This document shows positions 7,520 through 17,801 of a stretch of 18,108 nucleotides of DNA, piece after piece. A model generated the notes under the pieces. It made no database searches, was not told the origin of the DNA, and saw only the letters and a program-made list of their open reading frames with translations. This DNA is from Cyclostephanos tholiformis (lineage: Eukaryota > Bacillariophyta > Thalassiosirophyceae > Thalassiosirales > Thalassiosiraceae), in NCBI GenBank assembly GCA_036939975.1, contig JALLPB010001949.1, forward strand, positions 1-18,108. Reading direction: 5' to 3'. The number at the start of each line of letters is the position of its first letter. Position 1 is the stretch's first letter. The position numbers and the translations under genes are program-made.

Positions 7520-8854
7520 TTACCCGCCCATGCGCACGAGTATGAACGACTTGACCATGTATCCCATGTCCGCCAAATATTTCGATACCTTCGGATTCCC
7601 ATCTTCCACCATGTGCATTTGTTCGGTGAGACAATATCTCTCGTAGAAGAACTTTCGCAGCTGCCCCGCCACTATCCTATCGATCATCTCCGGAGATCTC
7701 GTCCCCTCGCCGGTGGTACCATCCCCCCGCCTCGCCTTCTCCGCGTATATCTCCCTCTCCGCGTCGATGACGTCCGCCGGCACGTCGCTCGCGTTCAGGT
7801 ACCTCGGAGATGCCGCCACGACGTGCATCGCCAGCCTCCTCGCGGCCGCCCTTGCCGCCGCAATTCCATCGTCCTCCTCCTCCTCCTCCGCAGCCGTCGC
7901 GTCGACGATCGGGACCAATTCCACGACGGACGCGGCGCTACCGCAAGTCGACGTCGGGGAGGACCTGCCGTGGACGTAACCCCCCAATACGGAGCGCCGC
8001 GACGATGCCCCGATGACATTTATCGATTCGACCTTGATGTTCTCGCGTATGGCGAGTATCGCATCGCCGAGCATACCCTCGAGCGATCGACCGTCGATTA
8101 TCGTTTCGGATAGGAAGGCGCGAACGCCTGCGTCGTCGTTGACGATTCCCGTCGTTCCATTATCGGCGGCGGCGGCGGCGGCGGCGGCGTCCGCCACCTC
8201 CCGTACGAAATTCGATAATACCTCGCTCCTCGACGCGAAGTCCGTCTCGCTCGACGCCCCCACGACGCACGCCGCCGACGTTCCGATGCTCAAGCCCACG
8301 AGTCCCTCGTTGGCCTCGCGTCCCGATACCTTGGACAATACCCTCGCGCTGCCGTGCCTACGAAGCCACTCCATCGCCAAATCGACGTCGCCGTTCACGT
8401 CCGGCGACGTCAGGGCTCTCTTGCATTCCATCATCGGAGCGCCGGTGGATTCGCGCAGTCGCTTAACGAGGCTCGCTAGGCCCGGTATTGCGCCGGCCGC
8501 GGCGTCGTCGTTTGCGGATGATGACGTCGTCGTGGACATCATCATGGGGGGGGTATGGCGTTGTCGGCGGACGATGGATAGATGGAGCGTCGCGGATGGA
8601 TGATGATGATGATATTGACGACGACGACTATGATGATCCGATGACGGACGAGTCGGCATCCACGACGACTCGGACAATGACGACCAAGACGACGACGACG
8701 ACGACGGACGGGAGGACCACGACCTCGACGACAACGACCAAGTGACGATGGACGATGATGGTCCCGTCGATACTATATCGGACATCATCGACGTCTTGGC
8801 CGACGCCGTTCGGAAGTTCCCGCCGCGCGATGCGATGGCCCTGGGAAGGATCAT
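7520..8854 (-). CDS. TSFM: Organellar (probably mitochondrial) translation elongation factor Ts
   Basis: Single exon. From the ATG at 8854 the protein has 444 residues. EF-Ts is the GDP/GTP exchange factor of organellar EF-Tu. The N-terminal UBA-like helix region reads LVKRLRESTGAPMMECKRAL, followed by AMEWLRRHG and, after the core, the family signature SSETDFASRSEVLSNFV, where TDF contacts EF-Tu. The C-terminal part reads YLNASDVPADVIDAEREIY and later IVAGQLRKFFYERYCLTEQ. I prefer 8854 over the ATG at 8902 because it opens MILPRAIASRGGNFRTASAK, rich in Arg, Ala and Ser with no acid, as in a mitochondrial presequence. No signal peptide with an ASAF motif is seen, which argues against the plastid. 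A third candidate ATG at 8545 gives 341 residues, close to the core family length; the stretch between is Ser/Trp/His-rich and low in complexity. An alanine run (about residues 230-240) and an acidic run interrupt the core. Confidence 0.9.
   Translation of the reverse strand: MILPRAIASRGGNFRTASAKTSMMSDIVSTGPSSSIVTWSLSSRSWSSRPSSSSSSWSSLSESSWMPTRPSSDHHSRRRQYHHHHPSATLHLSIVRRQRHTPPMMMSTTTSSSANDDAAAGAIPGLASLVKRLRESTGAPMMECKRALTSPDVNGDVDLAMEWLRRHGSARVLSKVSGREANEGLVGLSIGTSAACVVGASSETDFASRSEVLSNFVREVADAAAAAAAADNGTTGIVNDDAGVRAFLSETIIDGRSLEGMLGDAILAIRENIKVESINVIGASSRRSVLGGYVHGRSSPTSTCGSAASVVELVPIVDATAAEEEEEDDGIAAARAAARRLAMHVVAASPRYLNASDVPADVIDAEREIYAEKARRGDGTTGEGTRSPEMIDRIVAGQLRKFFYERYCLTEQMHMVEDGNPKVSKYLADMGYMVKSFILVRMGG
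8165..8189 (+). repeat. (GGC)n repeat encoding an alanine run in EF-Ts
   Basis: About eight GGC units on the plus strand read as GCC on the minus strand and encode the run of Ala in the EF-Ts core insertion. Length polymorphism here would stay in frame. Confidence 0.8.
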
Positions 8855-9110
8855 GACGATGGATGCCCCTTGATAATCTCTACTATATCTCGAGGGATAC
8901 ATACAATACCCATAATGATGTGTGTGGCCAAATCTTGTGTGCGTCTGTCCGTCTCACTAATGGCGGGAAGTGGCAGGGCCACGAAAAGGTTGTTCTTTGA
9001 AATAGGTAATAATAATAATAGGTTAGTATTGATGATGCTAGCGGCGCCATGCGTTTGACTAACCATCATCATCGTCTTCATCATCATAGTAATAAAATAA
9101 TAATATAATC
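8855..9110. promoter_or_regulatory. Divergent upstream region shared by EF-Ts and TSR1
   Basis: Only 256 bp separate the preferred EF-Ts ATG (8854, minus) from the TSR1 ATG (9111, plus), which suggests a compact bidirectional promoter for two translation-related genes. It is much more AT-rich than the flanking exons and has several ATA/ATAAT stretches just upstream of TSR1. No specific element is assigned. If EF-Ts starts at 8902, the gap is 208 bp. Confidence 0.5.
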
Positions 9111-10064
9111 ATGACGGCGAATCACTCCCATCGAGCCGGCAGGCTCAAGCAGCAGAATAAGAAGAATAAGAGATCGGTGGCATCGAAGCGGAGCATGGGT
9201 CGTAGGGCCGGCGCCGGCAAGGTCCAAGGGGGTATCTCCTCCACCGTCGGGGGTGGGGCAACGAATAGGGGCAAGGGGGGGATCGCGATCGCCGCGGCCG
9301 ATGCCAGGGCGAATCGCGTCAACGCCGCCAGGCAGAGGAGGGAGAATTCGCGCAGGTGCAAGATCGACGCACGTCGACGACTCGGCGCGTTCGCGTCGTC
9401 GTCGTCGTCGTCGTCCGGGGTCATCGTCGACGATGCGAATGCGATCCACACCTCGTCGTTATCGTTCGGCATGCCGCCGAGATTGGTCGGTATCATCTCC
9501 CTCTCGTCTAACGAGGGTCCGTTGGAGGAGATGGTCAGGAGGGCGCTCGTGGACTATGGAACGGCCGTCGTCGTCCACCCCTCATCATCCTCCTCATCCT
9601 CATCATCCTCCTCCCATCATTCCTCATCCTCATCATTCCCACGCGACGCGACGACCGCGGGGGGGGAGAGCATCATCACGGTGTCCTACGGCAAATCGCA
9701 TCGTGGCATGGCATTATCACTAATGACGAACAATTCGTCCTTCCGCGATCAGTACGCGAATGTCCTCGATTACGGCACGGTCGATGCGAGCGTCCAGGGC
9801 GCGTTGGACATGTGCCGAGTTTGCGACTTGGTACTGTTCGCAGTCGACGGCGGGAGTTACGCGATCAACGACGTCGTAGACGACGACCGTGACGATATCG
9901 GTGGCACGGGCGGGTCGTCGGGCGCGCCTCGCGCGTCGACTGCTGGTACTATCGGCCTCGACGATCGCCGTTACGACGATGTAATATCGCATCGCGGGGA
10001 GAGGATACTGACCGCCATCAAGGCACAGGGATTGCCAACTCCCGTGGCCGTCATCGTGCATCGA

Positions 10065-10097
<33 letters not shown>

Positions 10098-10780
10098 GGT
10101 CGGGGGGGGGGAAATGGTATCGCCGGGGGGGGGGCGGACGTCGCGGCACTCGAAAATGACGACGACGCTCGTCGATGCCTTCGCGTCGGACGGCGCGTCG
10201 TCGGGGGGACGACGGATGGGAACGTTCGCGATGACGGTACGATGATGGACGACGACGACGACGACGACGACGACGAGGGAGAGGAGTACGACGAGGAGGA
10301 AGAGGTCGAAATGAACGACGACGCGGGGGGAGGCGTCGCGTCTTCGTCCTCCTCCATTCGCACCTCCGGATCGATGAGAAGGACGCGCCAACGCCGACGT
10401 GCCGAATTACGTAGGTACGTGACTAGGCTATCGGCGGCGGAATTCGGTGAGAGGGGGGGTAAGGTCGTGGAGATTGACTATCACGATAACAACTTCTCCC
10501 TCGCGGGTGGTACCACGATGGTGGGATCCGTCGACGATGACATCGCGGGGGATGGTATGATGGACGAGGGGGGGGATGGGTGCGACCCTAAGGTTAGTGG
10601 TTCCGTATCGACCGCGAGGACTACGTCCACGACGACGACCGCCACGACGAATACGGCCGAGTCCCGTGCCGTTGACGCGTCCGTCTCGGCCCTGATACGG
10701 CTGTTGTGCACGATCTCCGCCTCCGGTCCGAATTGGGTGTCCGATGCGCCGCGTCCTTACCTAGTCACCGACGGCTCCAT

Positions 10781-10838
<58 letters not shown>

Positions 10839-12975
10839 GACTCCCCCCCGATATCGTACGATCCGATCTCGCGTGAGCTGCGGCTTACGGGGTACATCCG
10901 TGGGAACGCGCCCCTCAACGTCAATCAGCCCGTCCACGTCCCGCATCTCGGCACGTACTCCGTCAAGGACGTGAGGCTCGCGGGTATCATGACGAAGAGA
11001 GGCGGCGCCGTCGATGGGAGGGGGGGGACGTTATTGTTGCCCCCCATCGTCGCCGCTGGTAGGAAGTCACGCACGGGTAAGGGCGACGGCGGTGTGGGGG
11101 GAGTGTCTTCGTCTGCCGACGATGCGAGAGGAGCGGACGACGTGGAGATTGGCATGTTGTTGGCTGCATCGAACGTCGAGGAGCGCGAATCTATCGAGAT
11201 GTTTGCGTCCCCCGACGCCCTCGAGGGCGAGCAGAACCTTATCGGGTTCGACGAGGACGTCGATCGACACGATGACGACGACGTTGCATCTGAATACGGC
11301 AAGATGGGGCACGTCGACGGCAAGTCTTTCCGGCCCGGCACGTCTCGTCCCGCCGGTTGGTCGGACTACCAATCGGCGTGGCTCGACGCCCTGGACGGGA
11401 ACGACGAGGGGGGGGAGGATCACGGCGAATTGGCCTTTGCCCTGAACAAGAAGTCCGACAACGACACCCTTATGGGGGACGATGACGACGATGGCGGGGT
11501 AAACGCCGAGGAGAGGCGGGCCCTCCTGGCGCAGCGGAGGAAGGCCGCGAAAGGCGACCTACAATTCCCCGACGAGGTGGAGTACGAGGAGGAGACGTCG
11601 GCGCGGGATCGGTACGCAACTGATCTCATATATTATTATCATACTGTTCTTTACCGTCGTGATTAATTAATCGTGTGTGAGTTGCTGCCACCAATCATAA
11701 CAGATATGCACGGTATCGGGCACTCAAGTCTTTTCGCAAGAGTCACTGGGATCCGAAGGAGAATCTCCCAGATACGTACGGCGCTGTGTATCATTTCGCC
11801 TCCTTCAAGGCCACCCAGCGTGACGTGTTGGAGGACGTCCGCGGGTTGGCGGATGTCATCGTGAGGAAGGGCTGGGGCGTCGGCGTCAACGCCGGTAAGA
11901 ACGGTATCGACATGGAACGGGACGACTCCGAGGAGGAGGAGGAGGCGACGCTAGCGCGCGCTTGCGTACCACCCGGAGCCTATGTGAGTGCAATTGCTTT
12001 GCAAAGCATGCCACCACAGCGTAACTTACTTTCGTTGAATTTCTCTAAAAGTTTCCTATTTTCATGTGAATCACCGTGCCACTATATTTGCTTAATCTTT
12101 GCATAGTGCACTATTACCCTAGAGGGCGTGTCTCCGAAGGCTTTCGCCGGCCTGTCGCAGCATTCCTTACTTGCCGCGGTGTCACTTCTGCCCCACGAGA
12201 CTAAAGTGTCCGTACTGCACATGGGACTCTCCACAACGTCGTCAAAATACGAACGCGCTGACGAGGACGATACCGTTGTCCCCGTCAAGAGCAAAGACGT
12301 GTTGACGTTCAGATGCGGTTGGCGGACGTGGCAGTCGAGGCCGGTGTTCTCACAGCACAATCTGAATAGCGACAAGCACAAATTTGAACGGTACATGCCC
12401 GCGGGGGGAAATGGCGCTGCCTATTTTGCCGGGAGCGTCTTCGGACCGGTGACCTACGCGCCATGTCCCGTGATGATGTTCCGGGAGGTACCCGGCGCCA
12501 ATGGTGACGGTGCCAGGAGGGAACTTTTGGCGTATGGGTCGATGTTGGGAGCAGATGCCGATCGGATTGTGCTGAAGAGGATTGTATTGACTGGGTATCC
12601 AACCAGGGTTCACAAGAGGCATGCCACCGTCAAGTACATGTTTTATAATCCTGAGGATGTCAAGGTATGTTTTTGGCAATATCTTATTCCTTAACGATAC
12701 GCTGATTGTTCACCACTGGACGATTTTGCCATTTTCATTCACGAACGCAGTGGTTCATGCCCGCTGGCATCACAACCAAGCACGGCCTACAGGGTAACAT
12801 CATCCAAAGCGTTGGCGATCATGGGGTAATGAAGTGTCTTTTTAATGCGCCCATCAAACAACACGATACGGTATGTTTGTCATTGTACAAGCGGGTATTC
12901 CCCAAGTTCGCTCCAGTGGCGGCTTTGGGAGATGATCTAGATGAAGGAGCTGATAAGCATTTTCGCGTCTTGTAG
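9111..12975 (+). CDS. TSR1: TSR1, pre-40S ribosome maturation factor
   Basis: Four exons: 9111-11611, 11704-11983, 12107-12664 and 12751-12975 (1187 residues). The introns of 92, 123 and 86 bp have ends GTACGC/ACAG, GTGAGT/ATAG and GTATGT/GCAG. The first is phase 2, the others phase 0. TSR1 is a GTPase-like factor related to Bms1 that docks on late pre-40S particles. The start HRAGRLKQQNKKNKR (residues 7-21) is the family N-terminus. The G domain begins RLVGIISLSSNEGP, where a P-loop would stand but GKS/T is absent, as expected for a non-hydrolysing TSR1. The AARP2CN-like part includes RPYLVTDG and later LTGYIRGNAPLNVNQPVHVP. Exons 2-4 carry the C-terminal domain: YARYRALKSFRKSHWDPKENLP, CTITLEGVSP, FRCGWRTWQSRPVFSQHN and WFMPAGITTKHG. 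The usual length is about 800 residues; the excess is poly-Ser, poly-Asp and Glu insertions in exon 1. Confidence 0.95.
10785..10838 (+). repeat. (TCG)18 encoding poly-serine in TSR1
   Basis: Eighteen perfect TCG codons in a row follow PYLVTDGSIA and precede DSPPISYD, within the AARP2CN-like region. Shorter TCG runs occur near 9395-9415 and 10063-10096 and GAC runs near 10248-10275, so trinucleotide expansion is general in this exon. Confidence 0.9.
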
Positions 12976-13327
12976 AACTAGGGAATGATGTCTCGAACGA
13001 GTGCTCCGCGAAAGCCACCATTTATCCTCGGTCTAAACTTTCACCGAAGTTTCCTTCTTCTCTTAATGATCGACGAAAAACAAAAACGCAAGCATGTAGA
13101 TCTTAAACCTGGGATGTCTTGAAGCATGAAAACAAGAAACACTAGATTGACTCAGCAGATTCCAGCAGTTCAATCAAAGTACTCCTAAACTTGCTTATCA
13201 TTTATGATTACAATCTATGTTTGAAAAAAAGTGGAGTCTTCGAAAAGTTTAGTAAGTAGGCGCTGGTAGTAAAGAGTTGCTCAGAATCGGAAATGTCTTA
13301 GTAAACATATGTTATGTTTACCAACTA
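12976..13327. other. Convergent intergenic region between TSR1 and MSH4
   Basis: AT-rich and without a recognisable gene, tRNA or repeat. It contains the 3' UTRs of both genes. Confidence 0.5.
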
Positions 13328-16300
13328 CTATTCTTTACTTCCTCTAGAAGAGGGCGATGATAAATCTGAAGACGATGAGGAGGACCCGGTAGCGCCGCTG
13401 CTACTATCAGAAGACGAAGAAGAAACCGAGTTGTTATTACTCGAGTTTGAAGAAGTGCTGGATGATGATGCGCTCCGTTGGAGCAAAGAGGTCGGAGGAA
13501 GTGCCGAGGGTTCCCCTTCCAACGAATCATTTTGATTTTGACAGGACAATTTTTTACTGTCAAATCGTCTTGTATCGTCGGCGCATTTCAATAAGGTCAT
13601 ATCACTAGAAAACTCAATCTCCATGCACGATACGGATGATGAATGGCTGCTGCTGCTGCTGCTGCTGCTGCTGCAATCACAAGACCACAGATTTGCGGTG
13701 GCAGCTGTCTCAACAATCTCATTAGATTCTTTCATAGATGATTCGTCGATTGCATGGCCTCTCGTGGTTCGTGCAGACTTCGCGCTATGCACGTCTATGG
13801 GTGTTAGCCTATCTAGTGAAATCGCTGCGTCCTCCACATTTAAGAGCAAATTTCTGATTGTTCGGACTAACGATTCATTATTTTGTGGAACGAACCGTTC
13901 CCGCAGTTCCTGAATGAGTGTCAATATGTTGTAAGGACTTTCTCTTTGTCGCTGAAATAATTAATGGTAGATCGCCAACTCACCTGCAAGTATTTCCTTT
14001 TTGCATCTCTACTCAACCTCCTGTCGCCCTCCTTCATCGCTGCTAGGTGCTTTGCAATATCACAGAGAATAGAGTGTGCATTGCGCCGGTTTGCCGCAAA
14101 ATCTTTGTTGCCGGTATCATTATAACAAAGGTCGTCCCCTGGCAGCTTCTGCTTCACCTCCACTCGAATCCTTTTTGCATTCGTGACTGCGGTCTCTGGC
14201 CAGCCACATGTAGCTGCCATTTCAACTCCATAGTCACTAGCTGATTTGCACGGGCCTGGCATAATCTTGTGCGTGTAGTTGATGATGCTTGCATCTCCGT
14301 TTGTACTGGACGATAGTATTTGCGATCCAAGATGTTGATTTTGAACGTTGGGGTACACTTCGGCCAACTTTGCGAGCTGGGGATAATGCGTGACAAAAAA
14401 TGTCTTTGAACGAAAATCAATGATGAGTTCTAATTCATATTAGTGTGCCCAAGAGAGAGTATATTCAACAAAAGCTCACCATGGCACGCGTGGTGAGTAA
14501 GTATTCGGATACTGCCCACGCTATAGCCACGCCGTCTTCGTTGCTGGTAGCTCGTCCAAGCTCATCGAGAAGAAATAGAGATCTGTCAGTTGTTGAATTA
14601 CATATGAATGCCGTCTCCTTCATCTCAAGCAAGAAAGTTGAAATATTATGCTCTTGGTCATCTGATGTGCCAATTCTGGTGCAAATCTGATCTCGAATGG
14701 GCAAGAGCGCCTCATCTGCAGGGACGTAGCTTCCACAATGAGCGAGGATCACAATTAGGGCAATCTGTTTAAGGTATGTACTTTTCCCACTTCCATTGAT
14801 TCCGGTGATAACTGTGAAATTCTGAAGCGCCGAAGAATATGTATCATTTGGAATAAAATCTTCACTGATCGTCGAGGAGTTCGCATTCGTCGAGCATACG
14901 TCGATGGCGTACCTACCATTACGTATGGCAATCGCACCTCCTCCACTGATAAATTCATCTTCTATATGTTGACTTCTGTCGTGATCAGAGAGCACTGGGC
15001 GGCACCAAGACAAGCGGCTGCTGGCAACATTGTCTGCAAAGCAGTGACACATGTCTAACAATGCTACTGCATCAGAGAGAGAAGCTATGCAGTCATAGTT
15101 TTCCCTGGCTTTCGCTATAACCTCTTGTATTCGTCCATGTGTCATCAAAAGTAGATCTTGAACATTCTCTTGCGCCCTACTGTTCAAGCTGTAAACCTGG
15201 ACTCAATAGCCGGCGCGAGAAAACCCATTAATACAGTTATGAGGCCATACCTTCTGTAAAACAAATTCCAACGTTCAATTACGATCACGCTCACCTCCTC
15301 AGTCGTACAGTGAATGAACCTTCCGTTCTTCACCTAATTGCGATTATGGGAATAGGTGAAGGAGGATTGAGGAGCCTAGATCATAATAAAGATTGAATTT
15401 CTCAACCCACGCTCTCGCTCACCGGTTGAATGAATATCTGCGGCAAATCGAGGCCGAGATCCGCCGAAATGGACAGGTAGTATCCCCTGCTAGTCGTCTC
15501 CCTCACTTGAACAGTGATATCATAAGTTTCGGCATATTCGTCCGCCAATCGATAAATATCGTCCACATTCGCGAGGAACGCCTTTCGAACGACGTCCATC
15601 ATGCCGTCCGTGTTCGGTCTCAGTGCAAAGCACTCTTGATGCCGCATTGCGTGGCTATTCTTGCTGTAGGTCGTAGACTCTGTGAAGATATCAGTCACGG
15701 CGCTCAGGACGCGAGAAAGCGCAGGCTGCTTCATCGCAGCAAGGATCGCGCGTAGCAGTTGGTGACGATATCGATTGATGTCGGGCATGTCCGTCGCGTC
15801 ATTGTTGCATAAGCCTATATGAAGGCCGCTTTTCTGCGTCGTAGTGTTAGCGTCTCCCGAGTTCGAATCATCCACGGTATTCGAATCGCCTTCGTTTTGC
15901 GACGTCTCGCTCTCAACGATGGTCGTGGACTCGTCGTCCTCCCGACGATCGCTCCCTCCACGCGGGTGAGCATTTTTGCTGCCCCGGTTCAACGTATCTC
16001 TCCCGTCCAACTCCCTCAGCTGAACTTCCAATACGTGTGCAAAGGACGGAATCACGCTCAACGTACTCTTGATGCAGACCAGGGCCGAGATACCCTTGCG
16101 CGCCATCCGCGCCGTAACGGACTGGCGTCCGAGGTTGTCAAATAGCGCCCCACTCTTGTCGCCGCGCACACCACGCGGGGCCAGTGCAACATAAGAGAGC
16201 ATTCTATCCACATCCGGGAGGTCCTCGAGGTGTTCCATCACCACGTAAAAGAATTCTTCGTCCTCCAACAACGAATCTACGAGGTCCAATCGGGCGTTGA

Positions 16301-17801
16301 TCGTGTCCAACCTTGTGGGCGGGGCCAAGAGATTCGTACGTAGCAATCGACCCCCCACTGACGTCTTCGTACGGTCCAACGTCCCCACCAAGCTATTCGC
16401 GACCTTTCCCGTCTTGGCATTAACGAGCAACTCAAGATTCGTCATCGTTGATCGATCAATGTTCATGCGATGCTTCCCACCGACGTTTATGTCCAACGTC
16501 AAAGAACCGCGAGTCAGAGAGGCGCCGAGGCAGAGCTGCAAATACTGCAAAACCGCGTGTGACGACGACAGGAGAATGTACTCATCGACGACGGATGCTT
16601 CGTAGAAGCCTTCTCGTGCCAGCTTGGACAGCAGCTCGGCGCCCTTCGTCTGATCGAAATAGGATCGCGGCACGAATTTTACCACAGTAGTCGTCTCGCA
16701 GGCGCCGCTGCCGCCGTGGGGGGGGTAAACCTCGACGTCGTCCTCGCCGCCGCCCTCTCCTCTTCCTCGATTTGCGGCGAATCGAGGATGGCGACGATCC
16801 CCTATGACATTCTTCATCCTGCCTCCTCCGAACGAATCAGTTCTTTTCTTCTTCGCCGCCGCGACCCCTGCCACAGGGACGTCGTTTTTCTCCAGTCGAC
16901 GTCCGAACAATTCGACCACCTTCGTCGCGAGCCTCGAATTTAGCCGTCCCTCGTTCATGAGCACCTCGTCCGGTTCAATCATGCGCAACAATGCCATCGT
17001 CTCGGAGTATGTCTGCCCATTTCCCTGCTTGATGATTTGTAGGTGCGTGGGGCGATGGGCGTCGATCGACGCGACGCAAGTCTCGCGCGCGAGGTTCTCG
17101 GATATCGCGATCGTGACGTGGCGGGAGGGCGTTTTCTTGTCTCGGGGGGTCCTCCTCATCGACGTCCTCTTGGCTGGAGTGGATGTAAATGAAGTGCTAG
17201 TTGTTGACTTCGCTGATACCTTCGCGTAGGGATTGTTAGAGGACAGAGTGAAGCAGCTGGACCTCGAAGTATCCGTGGTGGACGGCGGACGACGGGCGGG
17301 GGCCTTGTTGTTCGCGTCGCCCCTCGTGATTGCGGGGTTTGCGAAGTCTTCCTCCCACACCTCCATCGAGGGGCGAGTCCATCCCCGTGGCGTGAGCAGG
17401 GCATGGGCCGTTGTTGAGGCTTCCGTCCTCCTCCCCTCGCCGTCTTGAAGGTCGTCATTGGCGCCAAACCCACTGGCATTCTCCGCCTCGAAAGCATGGG
17501 TCGAACGCGATCCGAACCGTCTCCCCTCATCCCTCCTAGCCCCACATACTACAGCGCCACCAATGTCGATGGTTGACGTAAATGTATCGAGGCAGTCTGA
17601 CGGCGGGTAGCCGCCGTAACACCACCCCGAGGCATCATCGCGACGATGGCCCATCCCCGTCTTCTCGGCGAGATCCCGCCCCTCGCCCCCTCTAACGAAG
17701 CGGCGGGACGACGGCTCGTTGCTGTCACCGTTCCAGCACTGGCGTTTGGATGATAATCCGTCCTCGTTTTCGCCGTCATTGCTATTGGTCTTTCTATCCA
17801 T
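13328..17801 (-). CDS. MSH4: MSH4, meiotic MutS homologue
   Basis: Five exons on the minus strand: 17801-15423, 15333-15295, 15196-14480, 14403-13984 and 13909-13328 (1378 residues). All introns are phase 0 with GTGAG donors. MSH4 pairs with MSH5 to stabilise recombination intermediates in meiosis. The start is the first ATG, at 17801. After a disordered Ser/Arg-rich extension (about 260 residues) come the MutS domains: LARETCVASIDAHRP, NLELLVNAKTGKVANSLVG with TKTSVGGRLLRTNLL, and the 13-residue exon 2 (VKNGRFIHCTTEE). Exon 3 holds the ATPase, with Walker A GINGSGKST (938-946), STFLLEMKE (992-1000) and DELGRAT (1017-1023). Exon 4 opens TFFVTHYPQLAKLAEVYPNV. The MSH4-like sequence between Walker A and the signature (TRIGTSDDQEHNISTF) separates it from MSH5. 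For intron 4 a nearer in-frame acceptor (exon from 13951) would add 14 residues, RQRESPYNILTLIQ, which resemble MSH4 C-termini but imply a 32-nt intron. The protein is longer than the usual roughly 930 residues because of both terminal extensions and a polar insertion near 620-680. Confidence 0.94.
13646..13674 (+). repeat. (GCT)n repeat encoding serine run in MSH4 tail
   Basis: About nine GCT units on the plus strand are read on the minus strand as AGC codons, giving the run of Ser after WSCDC in the disordered C-terminal tail. Several other Ser runs follow to the stop. Confidence 0.85.

Noticed and set aside
8013..8603. 196-residue plus-strand ORF
   Set aside because: Antisense to EF-Ts, Ser/Ala-rich because of the trinucleotide repeats, with no recognisable domain.
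9720..10391. 223-residue minus-strand ORF, Arg- and Val-rich
   Set aside because: Mirror of TCG/GAC runs in TSR1 exon 1; such repeats keep several frames open by chance.
10785..10838. Regular short repeats as a CRISPR-like array
   Set aside because: Perfect trinucleotide runs inside coding frames, no spacers, eukaryotic context.
12976..13327. Possible RNA gene in the TSR1-MSH4 gap
   Set aside because: No tRNA-like B box or cloverleaf pairing found by eye; left as intergenic.
15251..15253. Possible 3-nt micro-exon (AAG) in MSH4 intron 2, flanked by ACAG and GTATGG
   Set aside because: It would add one Lys where the alignment CTTEEVYSLNSR already fits without a gap; chance splice-like sites are more likely.
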